From Paralvinella palmiformis (taxonomy: Eukaryota > Annelida > Polychaeta > Terebellida > Alvinellidae), in NCBI GenBank assembly GCA_025642065.1, contig JAODUP010000133.1, positions 296,001 through 360,000 on the forward strand: DNA of 64,000 nt. The letters are read 5' to 3'. This document shows positions 21,499 to 39,400 of this stretch, one piece after another. How positions within the stretch are numbered: the first letter of the stretch is position 1; every line of letters starts with the position of its first letter. The translations under genes were made by a program, and so were the position numbers. The notes beneath the pieces were generated by a model, which was given only the letters and a program-made list of their open reading frames with translations, had not been told where the DNA came from and made no database searches.

Positions 21499-24212
21499 TC
21501 AGCTTGTCGGTGAACCTTTAACAAATGTGGTGTACTTAGATAATTTTGTTTGTTCCATTGAAGAATCCGGTTCCGTATCCTGCTTGTCCTTTGTACAATG
21601 TTCAGACTGTTGCGGTGAGTCGGTGCTGCCTTCGTCAGATGGTGTTTTTTCACTCGATGATACTGTCTTGTCATCACTGTTGGCCTCTTCGTCCTTTTCG
21701 GGTTCTTGAAATCCAAGACCGATGTGTCCGCGGCGACCACCCTGCATCCTGTGCGCAATGCCCTGCTCGTATTGGCTCTCTAATTCGTGCGTTACATCAA
21801 CGGTTTTCTCAGCTGAAATACCAAAATGATCAAACATCAGTTCCTGATCCTGTATAGTAGCAGTTGACTAAACAACATGTGATATTAATCAAACACATCC
21901 ATCGATGACAAACTAACCATTAGAGAAGAACATATACTACTAGTTACAAAAGTAAGTGGCAATTAACAATAACTCCCACAATGCCATTTCATGTCAAATG
22001 CCAGGAACATTATTTCAATGCAAAGTATGTTACATGGATTGTGTGTGGCAAATATGCCTAACCATCAATGGTGAATAGGCATAGGGAAGACAAATTTGGT
22101 GTTCTATGATGATGTACAGGTAATCATTGACTTGCAACCTTGATTGGTTATGACCAAACAGTTGTAAGTTAATCTGGTAATAAGTCAGCCTATGTTATAA
22201 TTAACTTACATATACTATACTGTGTAATTATATCATAATCACCTTTAAGTCATACAGCCAGTTGAACAGTCTTAAGTTGCATAGGTCGTAAGTCAACGAC
22301 TACCTGTATTGTAGTTGTTTGGACATAGCTACTTAATAAAGCCTGGTAGTTGGTAGAATGGGGAATTCCATTTAGTCAATTACAAGTCAAATTTATCAAT
22401 TCCGTTTTTGCCAACTCTTTTTTTTACCTATTACTTTTTACAATGAGTAGGTACTCCGAGTACCTACTTGGAATACCTACTCTGAGTAATTTATATTCAA
22501 AGTAGGATTTGTCATGGAAGAAATATTTCTGTATTAAAAAAAAATGAAATGGTAAATTAATTTGTGGATTTATTTTTTTGTAGGAAAAATTCCAATTCCA
22601 AATTTTTTTTTTTTTTAAATTTTGGGATCGACTTCCAATTCCGGAATTGAACTTGACCCCCATGTCTGAGATGGATCATCAGATAAGTTAAAGTACAAAG
22701 ATGGCAGTCTGCAGCATTGACCAAAAGAAATCCTTCAGCAAAAGGATCAGAAGCCATTAAAATGGCATTGCCTATTTTATCATAGATGATTAACAGCAAA
22801 GTGTTAACTAACTTTAACTATTTTTCGTGTCCCCATTACGAGCAAATCAGACTTCCAAAAAATAAACACCCCAGAAAGTGCTTTCTTTAGTCATATCACT
22901 CATAATTCACACCTGGGACACCACGACTCCAAAGAATAATATCCCACAAACACAGCTAACATTAACATCTGAATCCTGAATGGGAGACTTGCTGTGCACA
23001 GTTCTAACAACATTCACTCCAGAAAACAATTACAAGATGTTTACACTAGGCAGAGATCAATTTACCTGATCTCTCGGAGGATCGTTCCTGATCGCCTATC
23101 ACGAACTTGCCGTGATGCTCTTTCTAAAGAAAAAAAATAGTTTCAAATCAAGGTAATGGCAATTCAAAGACAGAAATAATTAAGCCATCAATAACAGTAT
23201 TCTGTGTGCAAGTAACTAGTCTCAACAAGCATGATGACACTATGAACTACCTTTCGTTTATTTGTCATACCTTACTGGCTCCCATCAAACGGAGAAATTT
23301 GTTCTTCCTTTCCATGTCTCCTAAATTGGCATGTTCCCAATCATTGGCTGAACTCACCTACATACCAAAGAGATATAAACAAATCAGATGATGCAGATTC
23401 TTGTGTGTGTGTGTGTGCAAGATGATGATGATTGGTGTTTTACGGCTACATGATAGGCTAAATGGGCAGAGCAACCTCCAAAGGTAATGAAACAGATATG
23501 GGGTCAATTCAATTCTGGAATTGATGGTTAATTCCAAAATTGGAATTTATTATTTAAAAAAAATGAAATTGAAAAATCCTGAATTGGAGTTTCCTACAAA
23601 AAAATTAAACCCACAAATTAATTTACCATTTAATTTTTTAATTCAGAAATATTTCTTCCATGACAATCCATACTGGAATATAAACTACTCGGAGTACCTA
23701 CTCATGGCAAAAAAAGAGTTGGTAAAAACGGAATTGGAATTGATAAATTTGATTTGGAATTGACCAAATGGAAATGGAATTGACCAAATGGAAATGGAAT
23801 TGACCCATGTCTGTTATGAAGTGAAGTCAAAGATGAAACACCCTTCAGATAGGTCCACGCCAGGGTTTCAACTTGGGTGATAGTGATCTGTGATCCAACA
23901 CGATATCAGCTAGACCACGGGGACGCCCAATGTGTGTGTGTGTAAGATTCTAAAACTTGATGACAAGATATCTAATGGTTCCATTAACTATATAAACAAT
24001 TAACAATAATCCCATACTAGATAAAAACAATATAACACCATATTAAATAATGTTTTTAATCAATAAAAACATACCGTTAAATCTTCTGTAGAATCTGGAG
24101 CAGATCTTTTTCTTCCTCTTGGACTATCAGGATCACCTTTGTCTGGCTCCGGACTGTCATCTGCTTGATTATCTTTGTCATTTTTTTCTACTTGTATATC
24201 TTTTTCAGACAT
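21499..24212 (-). CDS. SMAP: Small acidic protein (SMAP / C11orf58 homologue), four exons
   Basis: Exons on (-): 24212-24075, 23357-23271, 23123-23066 and 21812-21499. They join in phase to 198 residues (human SMAP is 183). The N-terminus (MSEKDIQVEK...) is acidic with an RGRKRSAPD basic patch comparable to the KRSASPD region of vertebrate SMAP. The conserved core follows: NDWEHANLGDMERKNKFLRL (exon 2), MGASKKEHHGKFVIGDQ (exons 2-3), then THELESQYEQGIAHRMQGGR and RGHIGLGF (exon 4). The rest is an acidic, Ser-rich low-complexity region, and the protein ends in KYTTFVKGSPTS, like the family's K(M)MFVK C-terminus. All splice sites are GT-AG. The family is nuclear or cytosolic and poorly understood; no enzymatic motif is visible. 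Introns 1 and 3 carry MITE and SINE insertions. Symbol follows the human protein name. Confidence 0.9.
22345..22665 (-). mobile_element. hAT-like MITE (AATTCC family), intronic
   Basis: Lies in intron 3 of the SMAP-like gene. On (-) it starts CAGACATGGGGGTCAAGTTC and ends with GGAATTCCCCATTC-type sequence. The ends are rich in the palindrome GGAATT/AATTCC. The interior matches the copy at 23496-23813, including GAGTACCTAC and AAATATTTCT(T/G) blocks. No coding sequence. Confidence 0.7.
23420..23933 (-). mobile_element. tRNA-derived SINE, family A, interrupted by a MITE
   Basis: In SMAP intron 1. The (-) strand SINE is present in two parts, 23420-23493 (tail and core, TTTTACGGCTACATGATAGG on (+)) and about 23814-23933 (rest of core and head, ending near CTAGACCACGGGGACGCC). 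The break is exactly where the uninterrupted copies read TAATGAAG. The 23.5-23.8 kb MITE fills the gap. Confidence 0.8.
23494..23813 (+). mobile_element. hAT-like MITE (AATTCC family) nested in a SINE
   Basis: About 320 bp. Left end CAGATATGGGGTCAATTC, right end the reverse complement of CAGACATGGGTCAATTCC, so the terminal inverted repeats start with CAGA. Flanks are TAATGAAA on the left and TTATGAAG on the right; both differ by one base from TAATGAAG, which the uninterrupted SINE carries once. This is an 8-bp target duplication, as expected of hAT transposition. No coding sequence. Confidence 0.75.
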
Positions 24213-25590
24213 TTCTTTCACCTGGAGAAGTAGAAAAAGAGCATCTAAAAAGCTGCCAGATAACTAATGTACCTGGAATTCTTTTTTGTTTTGAAATTTT
24301 GGTGAGGAATACTTCACAGAAAACGGACGGTGCTCTCACAGACATTTCCACTGTTGACAAGATTTAACAGTCTGAAGAGAACATGTCGGTCACACAAACC
24401 ATTACCAAGTTTGTTGTAAAGAATGACCATCGCATGTCACAGCCTTTGTGGTGAATTAAGACATAAACTGATTTCAGTATGCAACGAATACCGGATAAAT
24501 GTCATTCTATGTTGCTGAAGACTATAATCAGATAATTGTTTGTTGATGCTTAGGTAATATTAGGACTTCATTATTATCCATGTAAAAATAATAATAATGT
24601 ACATTTGATCAAGTATCGTTACTATCAGAAGCCATTTAAAAGCAGACCAAATAAGATGCAAGTAAAAAGCTAACAAAATATTTGAACGAGAAACTTTATT
24701 TATCGATGTATGCAGTTTTTAGAACATATTTAAACTTTTCAAGACAACACATTTTTAATATCCACTGGTATTCTGTTCCATAAAGGAGGTTCCATAAAAC
24801 TTTTTTATTAGAAGTCTGTTAGTCTAATTACACAATCGCCATATGACTTTAGCCGAGACACATGTATTGGCAACAATATCTGACCAGATGACCTGAGTTT
24901 TCAGTATGACATTCCGATGTACTGATAGATTTGTAAGTTGTTGGAAATATCTTGAAGTAGATACCCTGTCAAATAGTAATATTTGTATCAATGTGACATA
25001 AAGCATGCTGCTGTCAAAGTAAATGAAACTAATCACTGGTCGTGGGGCAGTGGTAGTCTCTTTTTCACTAAATCCAAAGTAGCTGACCGATATTCTGCCG
25101 ATAAAATACCCGGTAGGCAATGAGGGACTGTAAAATAAACAACATATCGCATCGGACGTCGGCTGCTATTGAAAAGGCTGAGGTGGTGTTGTAATGAGCA
25201 GTTCACTTATCAGAAACTCTAGGTTTATTCCAAAGGGAAGTCTGCAAATACTGAGCACACATCTAATGGATGAAGCAAAAGTAAATTTGAAGAAATAACT
25301 TACCAGGATCTCCTTTATCTCCATTAAAAAAAACTGCCATTAGGCAACTGAAGCGAAATCTACAAAATTTGTACTGGAATTGATGTCTCCAATATATGTT
25401 GTGAGAGCTGATGAGATTAATTACTGGTATCTAAGCACTCTAACAAAATGGGTAAGATTCCTTCATAATCTACGAGTAATAATAAGTTTCTGTATCCATG
25501 ACACAGTATTAGCATATACATGTATTTAATTAACCAACAATAAACCATCTATTTGGTGTCTGTAGAAGGTTTACAATTAGAAGCTTCTAT
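24213..25590 (-). promoter_or_regulatory. 5' region of the SMAP-like gene, possible 5' UTR exon
   Basis: An acceptor (CTTCTCCAG) lies 9 nt upstream of the SMAP ATG, at 24222-24223 on (-). A strong donor, GATCCTG|GTAAGTTA, is at about 25304. A non-coding first exon ending at 25304 would fit. No other gene seen here. Confidence 0.35.
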
Positions 25591-25594
25591 ATTT

Positions 25595-25925
25595 ATTTAT
25601 CATAAAACTGAATTGTCCTGATCCCATGAACATCACCTTGCAAACTATGGGTCGCAGCCAAAACTGTAAACCCCCCCCCCCCCAATACCCATCTTACAGA
25701 TCTATAACCATCACCAGTAGCAATATCACACATCAGGTAATGTTTATAAAATGGAACTGAAGTGGGGGGGGGTGTAAGGTCAATGAATTGTTTAGTCTCG
25801 GCAATGGTCACACATGGGACAACTTCCTAGGGAAACCCCCCCCCCGAACACATCTGTGAACTGGATTCGAACCAACAACATGGAGGTTTGCAATGCAGTG
25901 CTTTAACCACAGCACCATCATAATG
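25595..25925 (-). mobile_element. tRNA-derived SINE (third family) with C/G tracts
   Basis: On (-), a tRNA-like head (TGTGGTTAAAGCACTGCATT as box-A region, GTTGGTTCGAATCCAG as box B) at about 25925-25855 is followed by a G tract. A body then reads CTAAACAATTCATTGACC, followed by further G tracts at 25747-25754 and 25671-25684. A related body (TTGTTTAGCCTCAGCAACAG) occurs at about 38256 on (+). Confidence 0.6.
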
Positions 25926-28285
25926 CCCAAGTGGGGGTGGGGTATTATATAACTTTTTATATATCTCTTATTGTTTTCTATCTCACTGATTATTTGTATC
26001 ATAACCAAACCATTATTAATTCAAGTGTGCATACACCAGTTTTAAAACAGTATTTAACAAACTGCAGCAGTTATGGGATACCAGTGTACAAAGTTAATAG
26101 GCTTAATTTCCATTTGCAATATGGTGTCACAATAAGATACCTAAATAAATTAGTTTAAGATACCTAATAAATTAGTCATGGGCTATCTCAGCCAATCGGC
26201 ACTCACTAGTAACTTGGGGCACTGAAGTGTTTTATCGTCTCTCAGTTCTCTTTATCTGTATAATTTAGCAGATGGTGCTTGATGATACTTTTGTAGTTAA
26301 GATGATTTAAGAATCTGACCTCATTACATATAAAGTCAGATTTCCAAGTTTCTGTATCATTTCCAACGTGAGGAACCCTTGCTACACATACTGGTAAATA
26401 AAGACATCATCTCACAATATATATTTTTGTAATGATTGTATCCTAAGATATGTTTACAAGTATACTGATAGACAGGTAAAATGAGCCCCTTCCATTTGAT
26501 ATGTTTCCAATACAAGTTTTGTAACCATTAAAAGTATTTTGAATTCTTGATTATAAAGAGCAGAGATAAAGTTAATAGACATAAATCGTGTACTGTTTTG
26601 TTCATATATCAGGAGAAAATAGCCCATTTTATTCTGGGATACAGGGCACTCTGTGACTTCTAGGCCAAACATGAAGTGTGCATCTCTTCTGGAGAGGGAT
26701 ATGTTGACAATATTTTGGAACATTAAAAATATTAAGCGTTTGAAAATTACAACACTAGCATGATGGGCACTTTTACATATATCGGTAACCAGGGTTGGGT
26801 TTCTTCATGGAAGAAATGGGTTTTTACCAGGAAGAGAACCTTTCTTCGAGAAGAATTGGGAAGAAACTCCCAAGGTATACAGTAACCTAACAATGGAAAT
26901 TGAAATGATATTCACCACCTCAACTACAAAGTATAAACAATTTAATGTCATGCCCCACTAGTAGATAGGTGCGACTTCATGTGATTTAAATGGTAGTGCT
27001 ATTGTTTGAGTATTATCCACCTCTAATGTATTAGCTAAACTTAGTGTCACTTTCAGTGATTTAAATCAAGCAACCCTGCAAGGTATATTTAATACTTTAA
27101 TATACAAATTTTGTGAAACTGCTTCCATCGGTACTCAGTTCTTAATACTTGGAATAGCAATAACTTTAAACTGTGGAAATAAGTGTTGCCTTCATAAATA
27201 TATTTTATACATATCACGGATAGATGTTTTTGTAGCCAATATTCATCTTCCAAGCAGGGTTGGCATGTTTCTTCCATGGACGATAATATTAATAACCATG
27301 GTAAAAACCGGGGTTTTTTTCCGTTATGGAGGAAATACTTTATTCTCTTCCATTTTGGGAAGAAATGGAAGAAACTCAAAAGTGGCACGAAATCATCATC
27401 CAAATTTAGATTTGCCATTTTCAAATCTGACAAATAATAACATATTTTTCATGCTATTCACACGCATATGCACTTTGTTTAAGAAAGATTAGATATAGTC
27501 CTTATATCTGTTGGTTTGAAACAAAATTTATTAGTTTTGAACAACATATTGAAAATAATTGTAGTGATTATTCAGGAGCCATTATGAAACACCCCAAGGA
27601 AGTGAATAAATCCGTAATCATCACAAACCCTGTGCTCTTCTATCTGCTCACAAGGATAACTGCAAGCCACAACTCTCCATCAACACACGATGGAAGTCAC
27701 AGCTATTGTGCTTAAATACATTAATCGAGAACAGCAGCTCCTATGTACAGATCTCCCAGGATCGTGAGGAAACATTCGACAAAGTCCATCATTCAGAATA
27801 TACAAGATTATAATATCTTTGCAATGTTAGAGATCTAGCTGATCAACTATGTCCTATAGCAAGTGCCATTGACCTGTGTCAATCAAACAACAAGATGCTG
27901 ATGCATGTGATGTTTGGTTATCTTTGTTGGATAACCAGGGAACCAGATTTTTTTTTAAATGATTAGCAACAATTGCTAATCAATTGCATAGTTTAGCAAT
28001 TTTTTAAGGCAAGTTAGAATTAATCATATGTTTTTGCAAATACATAATTGTGCTATATAATATGAAAACAGATTAAATTTCAGACAAACTAAAAGGTTTT
28101 CCAAATTAGTCAAAATGTTAGTGTTATATATTAAAATGAATTTCAATGAGATTTATTTATAGAAATAAAGTCTAATCGAGAATCCTTGGAAAACTTCAGA
28201 ATGTGATGTCATCTTTGCCAAACAAAGATCCCAAACACTCCACGTGGCCTTGCTTAACCTGTGTTATGTGTTCCATATTGTCTTT
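25926..28285. other. Intergenic with CAGGGTTGG-ended MITEs
   Basis: Contains a probable MITE at about 26790-27078 (CAGGGTTGGG at the left, CAACCCTG at the right) and a related sequence starting CAGGGTTGGCATGTTTCTTC at about 27255. Both have GGAAGAAA/TTTCTTCC palindromic motifs. Nothing else recognised; ORFs here are chance frames. Confidence 0.5.
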
Positions 28286-28287
28286 AT

Positions 28288-29075
28288 TAAATATAAAATA
28301 GTGTATTCTGTCGCATAAAATTGTACAAAGAAAAATACATCAAATACCAATGATTATATCCAACGTGTAAGTACCGTCAAATTACAAAATGTCTAAAAAG
28401 ACACACCGAGGGCGGCACATCACTGTCTATACTAATACAAGCTACATATGGGAGAGCCCTATGAATCCTCCGGGCTCCTGTGTACAGACAAATACACTTT
28501 ATTTTAAATGAAGTTATGTAATAGGAAGAGGGAAATACTCACATTCAAACCCAGTGTGTTGACTTATCAATTAAACTTATACCAACACAAACAAATACAC
28601 ACCAATCCAGTTCTTGTTGTGGGCCACAGCTGGGTGTTGACAGCACAGATGGCTGCTCTGGGTCCACGTCTACACTTACTGCAACTAATTCTTCACAATT
28701 AATACTGTCTGTGACCTCTTTCATTAGTTGTTCAAAGCTGTAGGGCTTGCTGTCCCTGAGAACTTTAATCTGAATCGGACATTTTGTCTGTCAAGTGGTC
28801 AGAATGCTTGTAAACAAGCTGTGGCACTATGTTTGTTTTTTTTGGCAAAGATGACGTCACACAATAACTCCTAGCGAGTGTAGTATGCACTAGCAATGGC
28901 TCGTGAAAGTTAGGAAATTAAGGATTTGGGGAACATTTTAATGAACATATGATAGCTGGTTGTTAGAACAGTTTTGAGTGTGGTAGTGCATCTGATAGGG
29001 AATAAAATAATTGTTTGTTATGTTATATTTACTTTGAAATGTGAGATTTCTTTTCTCATCACATTTAAATCTACA
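28288..29075 (-). repeat. 780-bp dispersed repeat, copy 1
   Basis: Aligns by eye over its length with 43371-44155 in the same orientation. Shared landmarks include AATGATTATATCCAACGTGT, AAAAAGACACACC(G/A)AGGGCG, CCAGTGTGTTGACTTATC, ACCAACACAAACAAATACAC and GGGAATAAAATAATTGTTTG. In this copy the (-) strand frame that is open in copy 2 is interrupted, and the (+) frame starting ATGGCTCGTGAAAGT stops after four codons. Confidence 0.85.
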
Positions 29076-30988
29076 GCCAACTCAATTTTCCAAATAATCT
29101 GTTGTCACAATTATATGTGTCACAACAAAAACCTACCATACCATGCAGTGGTAGAACACAAACAACAACCTGTTTATCATAAAAGATTTTAAAGTATTTG
29201 CAAACAGTATTAAAACAGAGCAAAATAAAAAAGTTCACATGGGGCACTGTCACAGATGAGTTTATTCTAAAAGCATCTCTGAACTAAATACAATGCCAGA
29301 TATTGGTTCGTGATTTTACGTGATGCATTTTAGGATAGCGTAGCAATCCGTGTAACTTACATAGCAATTAAAGACATGATAATTAAAAAAATGTTTGTTG
29401 ATAACCCAGATAAATATATATATATCAGATATATATTAAAATATTAAATAGACCTTGCAGGGTTGATTGATTTAAGTGACACTTCCTAACAGGTTTATGA
29501 CATGATGTCATAAACTCTGGATTAATCCATGGTTTTTGACATCTTGTCATAAACTTGCCAACCCTCCATGTCAGCCTACGATATGTTACATACCCTCGTT
29601 CACACGAACAGACATAGATGCAACACTTAAATACAATTTAGGATCAGAAGGTTGTCTTGTCTATGGGTTGTCTTGGGTGTGAGTTGTCTAGAATTCATAG
29701 TTTATTTTGTAATGTGTGAAGCTTAATGGTATTTTAGCATTATAAATTCACTTAAATGTCTTTACTTTGAAGAAAGTAACTACAAGTCATTGGTAACTGA
29801 TCCCAGAAGAGCATCTGGTTTCAACTGCAGAAGCATAGAGGAACTTAGGATTGGGTCCATTTCTCATTTATTGTCCCACTCTAAATCCTTGCTCTCTTTA
29901 TGGGTAGTATTACACTCAATTTTCATAAAATTATGCATGTTCTACTGGTATTCAATAGAAGGGTGGCTTCTTTTGGATCAAAATCTCCTATATTGGAACT
30001 GCCAAACTGCACTATCAGATTCATTTAGAAAAGAACCTGGGCAGGGATATACTGTGAATGCAATTCCACAAACTGATGTGATAACGATCAGCACACTTCC
30101 CACTGTCAAACATTTCCCCTTGGCATGCACAATATGTTGGCTGTTCAAAAACATTTTAACATGGGGTATGTCTACTAGATTAATACCCCAATGAGAATGG
30201 CCAAATCTGACTGACCCTATATTATTTTAACTTGATAATTTAAACTGAAATTTGATTAGTTGTGTCAATTTTGAACTCTGTACTGGCCCGGTTACTGGGG
30301 TGAATGGGCAATCATTATATTCTATGCCTATGTAGTCTGAGCTGAGGCTGAAAGCCTAAATTATAAATATAGGATAAAGAGCATAGCCATAGCCCAGAGC
30401 AATTAAAGTATAGGCATACGCATAGTGGATAGACAAAGACATACTAGTAGTAGTAGTACTACACATAGGTACATCCATAGGCATAGGGCTATACCGAGTA
30501 TAGACTATCCAACCTTTATTTGGCCTATACTATAGGCACAGGTCATAGAATGATATATTAACTATGCCTAATCATGGCTAATGCTAATCATTATCATGGC
30601 TAATGCTTGATAACAACATTGATAACGAACAGGAACATTATGCACATCATATCAAAAGTAACCGCAATCACATTCACAGTAAAATATAATAATTAAGCTC
30701 ATATAAACCAATAAATGAATAATAAAAATAACTGTTTAATAGTTATATAGATCTAGTTAAGTTACTGATTAAGTAAAGCAATCTACTTGTAATCCTGTAA
30801 TATCGCCTACGACACAGCTGTGCAAGATATGTTTGTCTGGTCATAAGCAAATGCATTAATATTTCTCCAGTTGCAATTATGCAATAAAAGACAGGAGGTA
30901 CTATAACACAAATATAAAAATACATAGCTGAATTTTAAGGACTAGACCTACCAAACAAGTACAATATTTCACTAATGCCAAAATAACA
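29076..30988. other. Intergenic upstream of eL42
   Basis: Includes a MITE-like segment at about 29458-29562 (CAGGGTTGATTGATTTAAG at one end, CCAACCCT at the other) and cryptic TAGGCA/CATAGG-rich sequence at 30310-30560. The 134-codon frame at 29790-30194 has no recognisable domain and I do not support it as a gene. Confidence 0.45.
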
Positions 30989-31017
30989 ACCGGAAGTTAT
31001 ATATAGTTCGCGCATGC
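30989..31017 (+). promoter_or_regulatory. Core promoter of eL42 (ETS site, TATA-like, NRF1-like)
   Basis: ACCGGAAGT (30989-30997) is a consensus ETS/GABP site, TTATATATAG follows, and CGCGCATGCC (about 31009-31018) resembles an NRF1 half site. They lie 15-40 bp before a CCTCTTCGG tract that looks like a 5'TOP start at about 31029. ETS and NRF1 sites are common at ribosomal and mitochondrial gene promoters; binding here is inference. Confidence 0.55.
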
Positions 31018-31054
31018 CCATTATTTGGCCTCTTCGGCCAAAGCACACAGGAAA

Positions 31055-36401
<5,347 letters not shown>

Positions 36402-36434
36402 ATGTGTGGAATTGTTTGTACATATGCCATCAGA

Positions 36435-36440
36435 AATAAA
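36435..36440 (+). terminator. Polyadenylation signal of eL42
   Basis: AATAAA 33 nt after the stop codon, giving the very short 3' UTR typical of ribosomal protein genes. Confidence 0.8.
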
Positions 36441-36455
36441 GACCACTTCAAATAA

Positions 36456-39400
36456 CCTTTTGTCTGTTTGGAAGAGGTCTGCGTGTAGAGTGTGCTTGGT
36501 CATAAAACTACGAAAGAAATTTGTACATGTACAGTCTGGTTTTTACTGACCTGTTGATTCTGGTCAGTAATGCGAGTCTTACGAGCATGATTTCTCAAAT
36601 ACATTCAAAAAAACCCTCATTTATTGTGTGACTCCACCCACTAAATAAGTATGATTTTCTTTGTTAATTTGCAGCTATTGCATATGTTTTATTTATTGCA
36701 ATTAGGAATCATATTTTGTGTATAAAAGACCTTTTGATCATATATACAATGCTGACAAAACCACTCTATGCTCCAAGACACTTGCTTAACATGCATAAGC
36801 ACGAAGGTTTCAAAGAAAGCAAAGACTGTGCTACTCACTCCTGTGCACAAATCTGATGAAAATCAAACTGTTTTATTATAAAAACAGACACAAATAAGTA
36901 CATTTTCACGGATGTTTATTTTATGTACACGCATATAGGAATGTTCATTTATTGGTCAACATATTTGCAACTTTCATCTGAAAAAATACTCAAACACCAA
37001 GATAAGATTTATGCTTAAGTCAACAAATTATGAAACAATTACTGGGAACATTATGAAAAAAACAGTTCAAGGATGGTACAAAATGAGGTGAATACATGGA
37101 CAACCTATTTTCATCCAGTGCAGTGCTCAGTTTTGCTTCGCGGTCCACCTATAACATGGTCGACATCTTGTGGATGTGGACCTCAACATCCCTGTTATAA
37201 TTGGGCCCTACTGTAACTTCAGCAATCCTTTATTGTCCTGTAATGTGTGTACCAAACTGTTTCATTTTCTTCAAGTTGTCAGTAATAATGTAAATTTAAT
37301 AATAATTTAAAATTTGATACTAGCAGGAGCCATTCAAAGGCACTGAACACTACTACAAATGTGATGTATGTTAAATCAAATTTGAATGAACTACATGATT
37401 TATGAAAGAATGCAAACATCACTACCTGTATGTTTTAAAAAAATCATGAAATTAAGCACTTTTGATCAGTCCTGTAAGTTTTGGAGTTTAAACTTTGTCT
37501 ATAACAAAAATTGTGTTTTATCACATTTATGTTTGGAGATAGAACTTCATTGATGCAGTATCCTGTCATATTTGCTCAACAGTTGACTACCATATTATAT
37601 ATTAACATATTTTTCAATATTTATATAAGTGCAGTGTCATTAATAAAACAATATTATATAATAACAAAACCCAATTAGTTGTGGCTGATAGGGTATTGAA
37701 AGCTGAGCATAGAATCATGTTGACTACAACCCAGGGTTATTTAGTGCAATATAATATATTCAAAGACCTTGATTATTCATGGTTTGTCAATGCAGTGCTG
37801 GTGAATTTTTCCAGTTACCTTTATTCCTAATGCTAGAAACCTCCAGGACATCAGAGTTTGGATAATCTGAATCAGTAATCAATTGTAATTGATTACATGA
37901 TTTCTAGTAATTGTACTCTCAACGCCATATGCAATCATAACCGGTTACATCATAGATGTAGTATAGGGTGCGTAACTGGTAGTGCAGTTGGCCACAGAGC
38001 TACAGCACCTGGATTCAAACCCTGGACAGACTATATCAGAAGGGTGTTTCATCTTTCTCTTCACATCATGACCTTTGGAGATCACTCAGCCCATTTAGCC
38101 TACATTGTGCACAAAAGTGGCTGTAAAACAGCAGCATTTTTATATTTTAGATGTAATAGGTTCTTGTTTATTTACAATGTTATACCATAACATCAATATT
38201 ATACCAGATATGAGAAAGAAATATCTAGTATTTTTAATTAGTTGAGTAGACTTGTTTAGCCTCAGCAACAGTCACACCTGGAATCAGGCACTCATACTGA
38301 TTGTACTCAAATGCGCATTTTGAAGTACTCAGATGTAATCAGTACTTGATTACATTCATAAAATACTCGTACTTTCACCATAAATATTGTTTCTTCTTCA
38401 CAGCCATTTTCCTCCCCAAATGAAGTTGCAATTAAGTTCACTGAAATTGGTCCGTTATAACTTTAAGCCTGTGCATTAGCTCACTTTGATTTTAATGATA
38501 AAGCATGAAGGTTCTACCACGTATTTGCGTTAATGTGAAAATTGGAGCTGATTATCTTGGTGTCACTGCCACATCCACCCTTGTAGAGGTTTTTTTCAGT
38601 GTTACACGCAGAGTATTTCCTCCTAATAGACGTCCGCTAGCAAACCTGATATTTGAAAGATGGATGTTTATCAGATGCAATAGTACCTAAACTCACTGCA
38701 TACAATTTTGGAGAACATCATTATTCTAGTTTTGTTCGGGGTCTAAACATCTCATTTAATTATTTCTAAATAGCTGTATAACATGGTTAAATAAAGATCG
38801 TAATTTAGGTTTCCATAATAGTTCATTATTGAATAATTTACTTTAGGGTTCATCTGAAACCATTGATAACTTGTTTGAAATGTATTAAACCAGCTACTAT
38901 ATGTATATAAAAATGTATTACTTCTACAATGACACAGAATTAATCAATCTAAGTTCATGTAGCAGTATAATTTTGCTAATAGAGAAGTTTATTTGTATGG
39001 GGAAAGTCCACTTTCATCATTCAAGCTGGGAAGTAATGACTGTCACACTGCAAGTCAGATCTAATGGAAAGAAGCTGAAAAGTATTTGCTAAAGAACAAT
39101 ACAAATTCAAATGCGAGAAAAATATGATTATCTTAAATATTTAAGTTTCAATATTAGCCTCTAATTGGTTTAACAAAATTGTCATTCTTTAAAATGGTTT
39201 TATTCAGACCTTCCAATATGGATAATGGCCCTTCATTTTTCCAATGGCTGTCCGAGTCACAACTTTTCACTCATACACTATTGTGCTAAATGTTACATAT
39301 TAAGGGATAGCTAATTTGAAACTACAGTCATATATGCAATCAAATATAAAGTTGACAGCTTATTTGTGCTAAACAATTACATGTTATTGAAAATAAATAG

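Noticed and set aside
21489..21857. ORFs on (+) and other (-) frames over the SMAP last exon
   Set aside because: Shadows of the real (-) frame, which alone matches the family and joins upstream exons in phase.
29790..30194. 134-codon (+) ORF
   Set aside because: No domain, no splice context, Cys/Trp/Leu-rich composition typical of a chance frame in AT-rich DNA; could not be supported.
37897..38190. 97-codon (+) ORF
   Set aside because: Runs through a SINE (tRNA-like head, shared core and tail).
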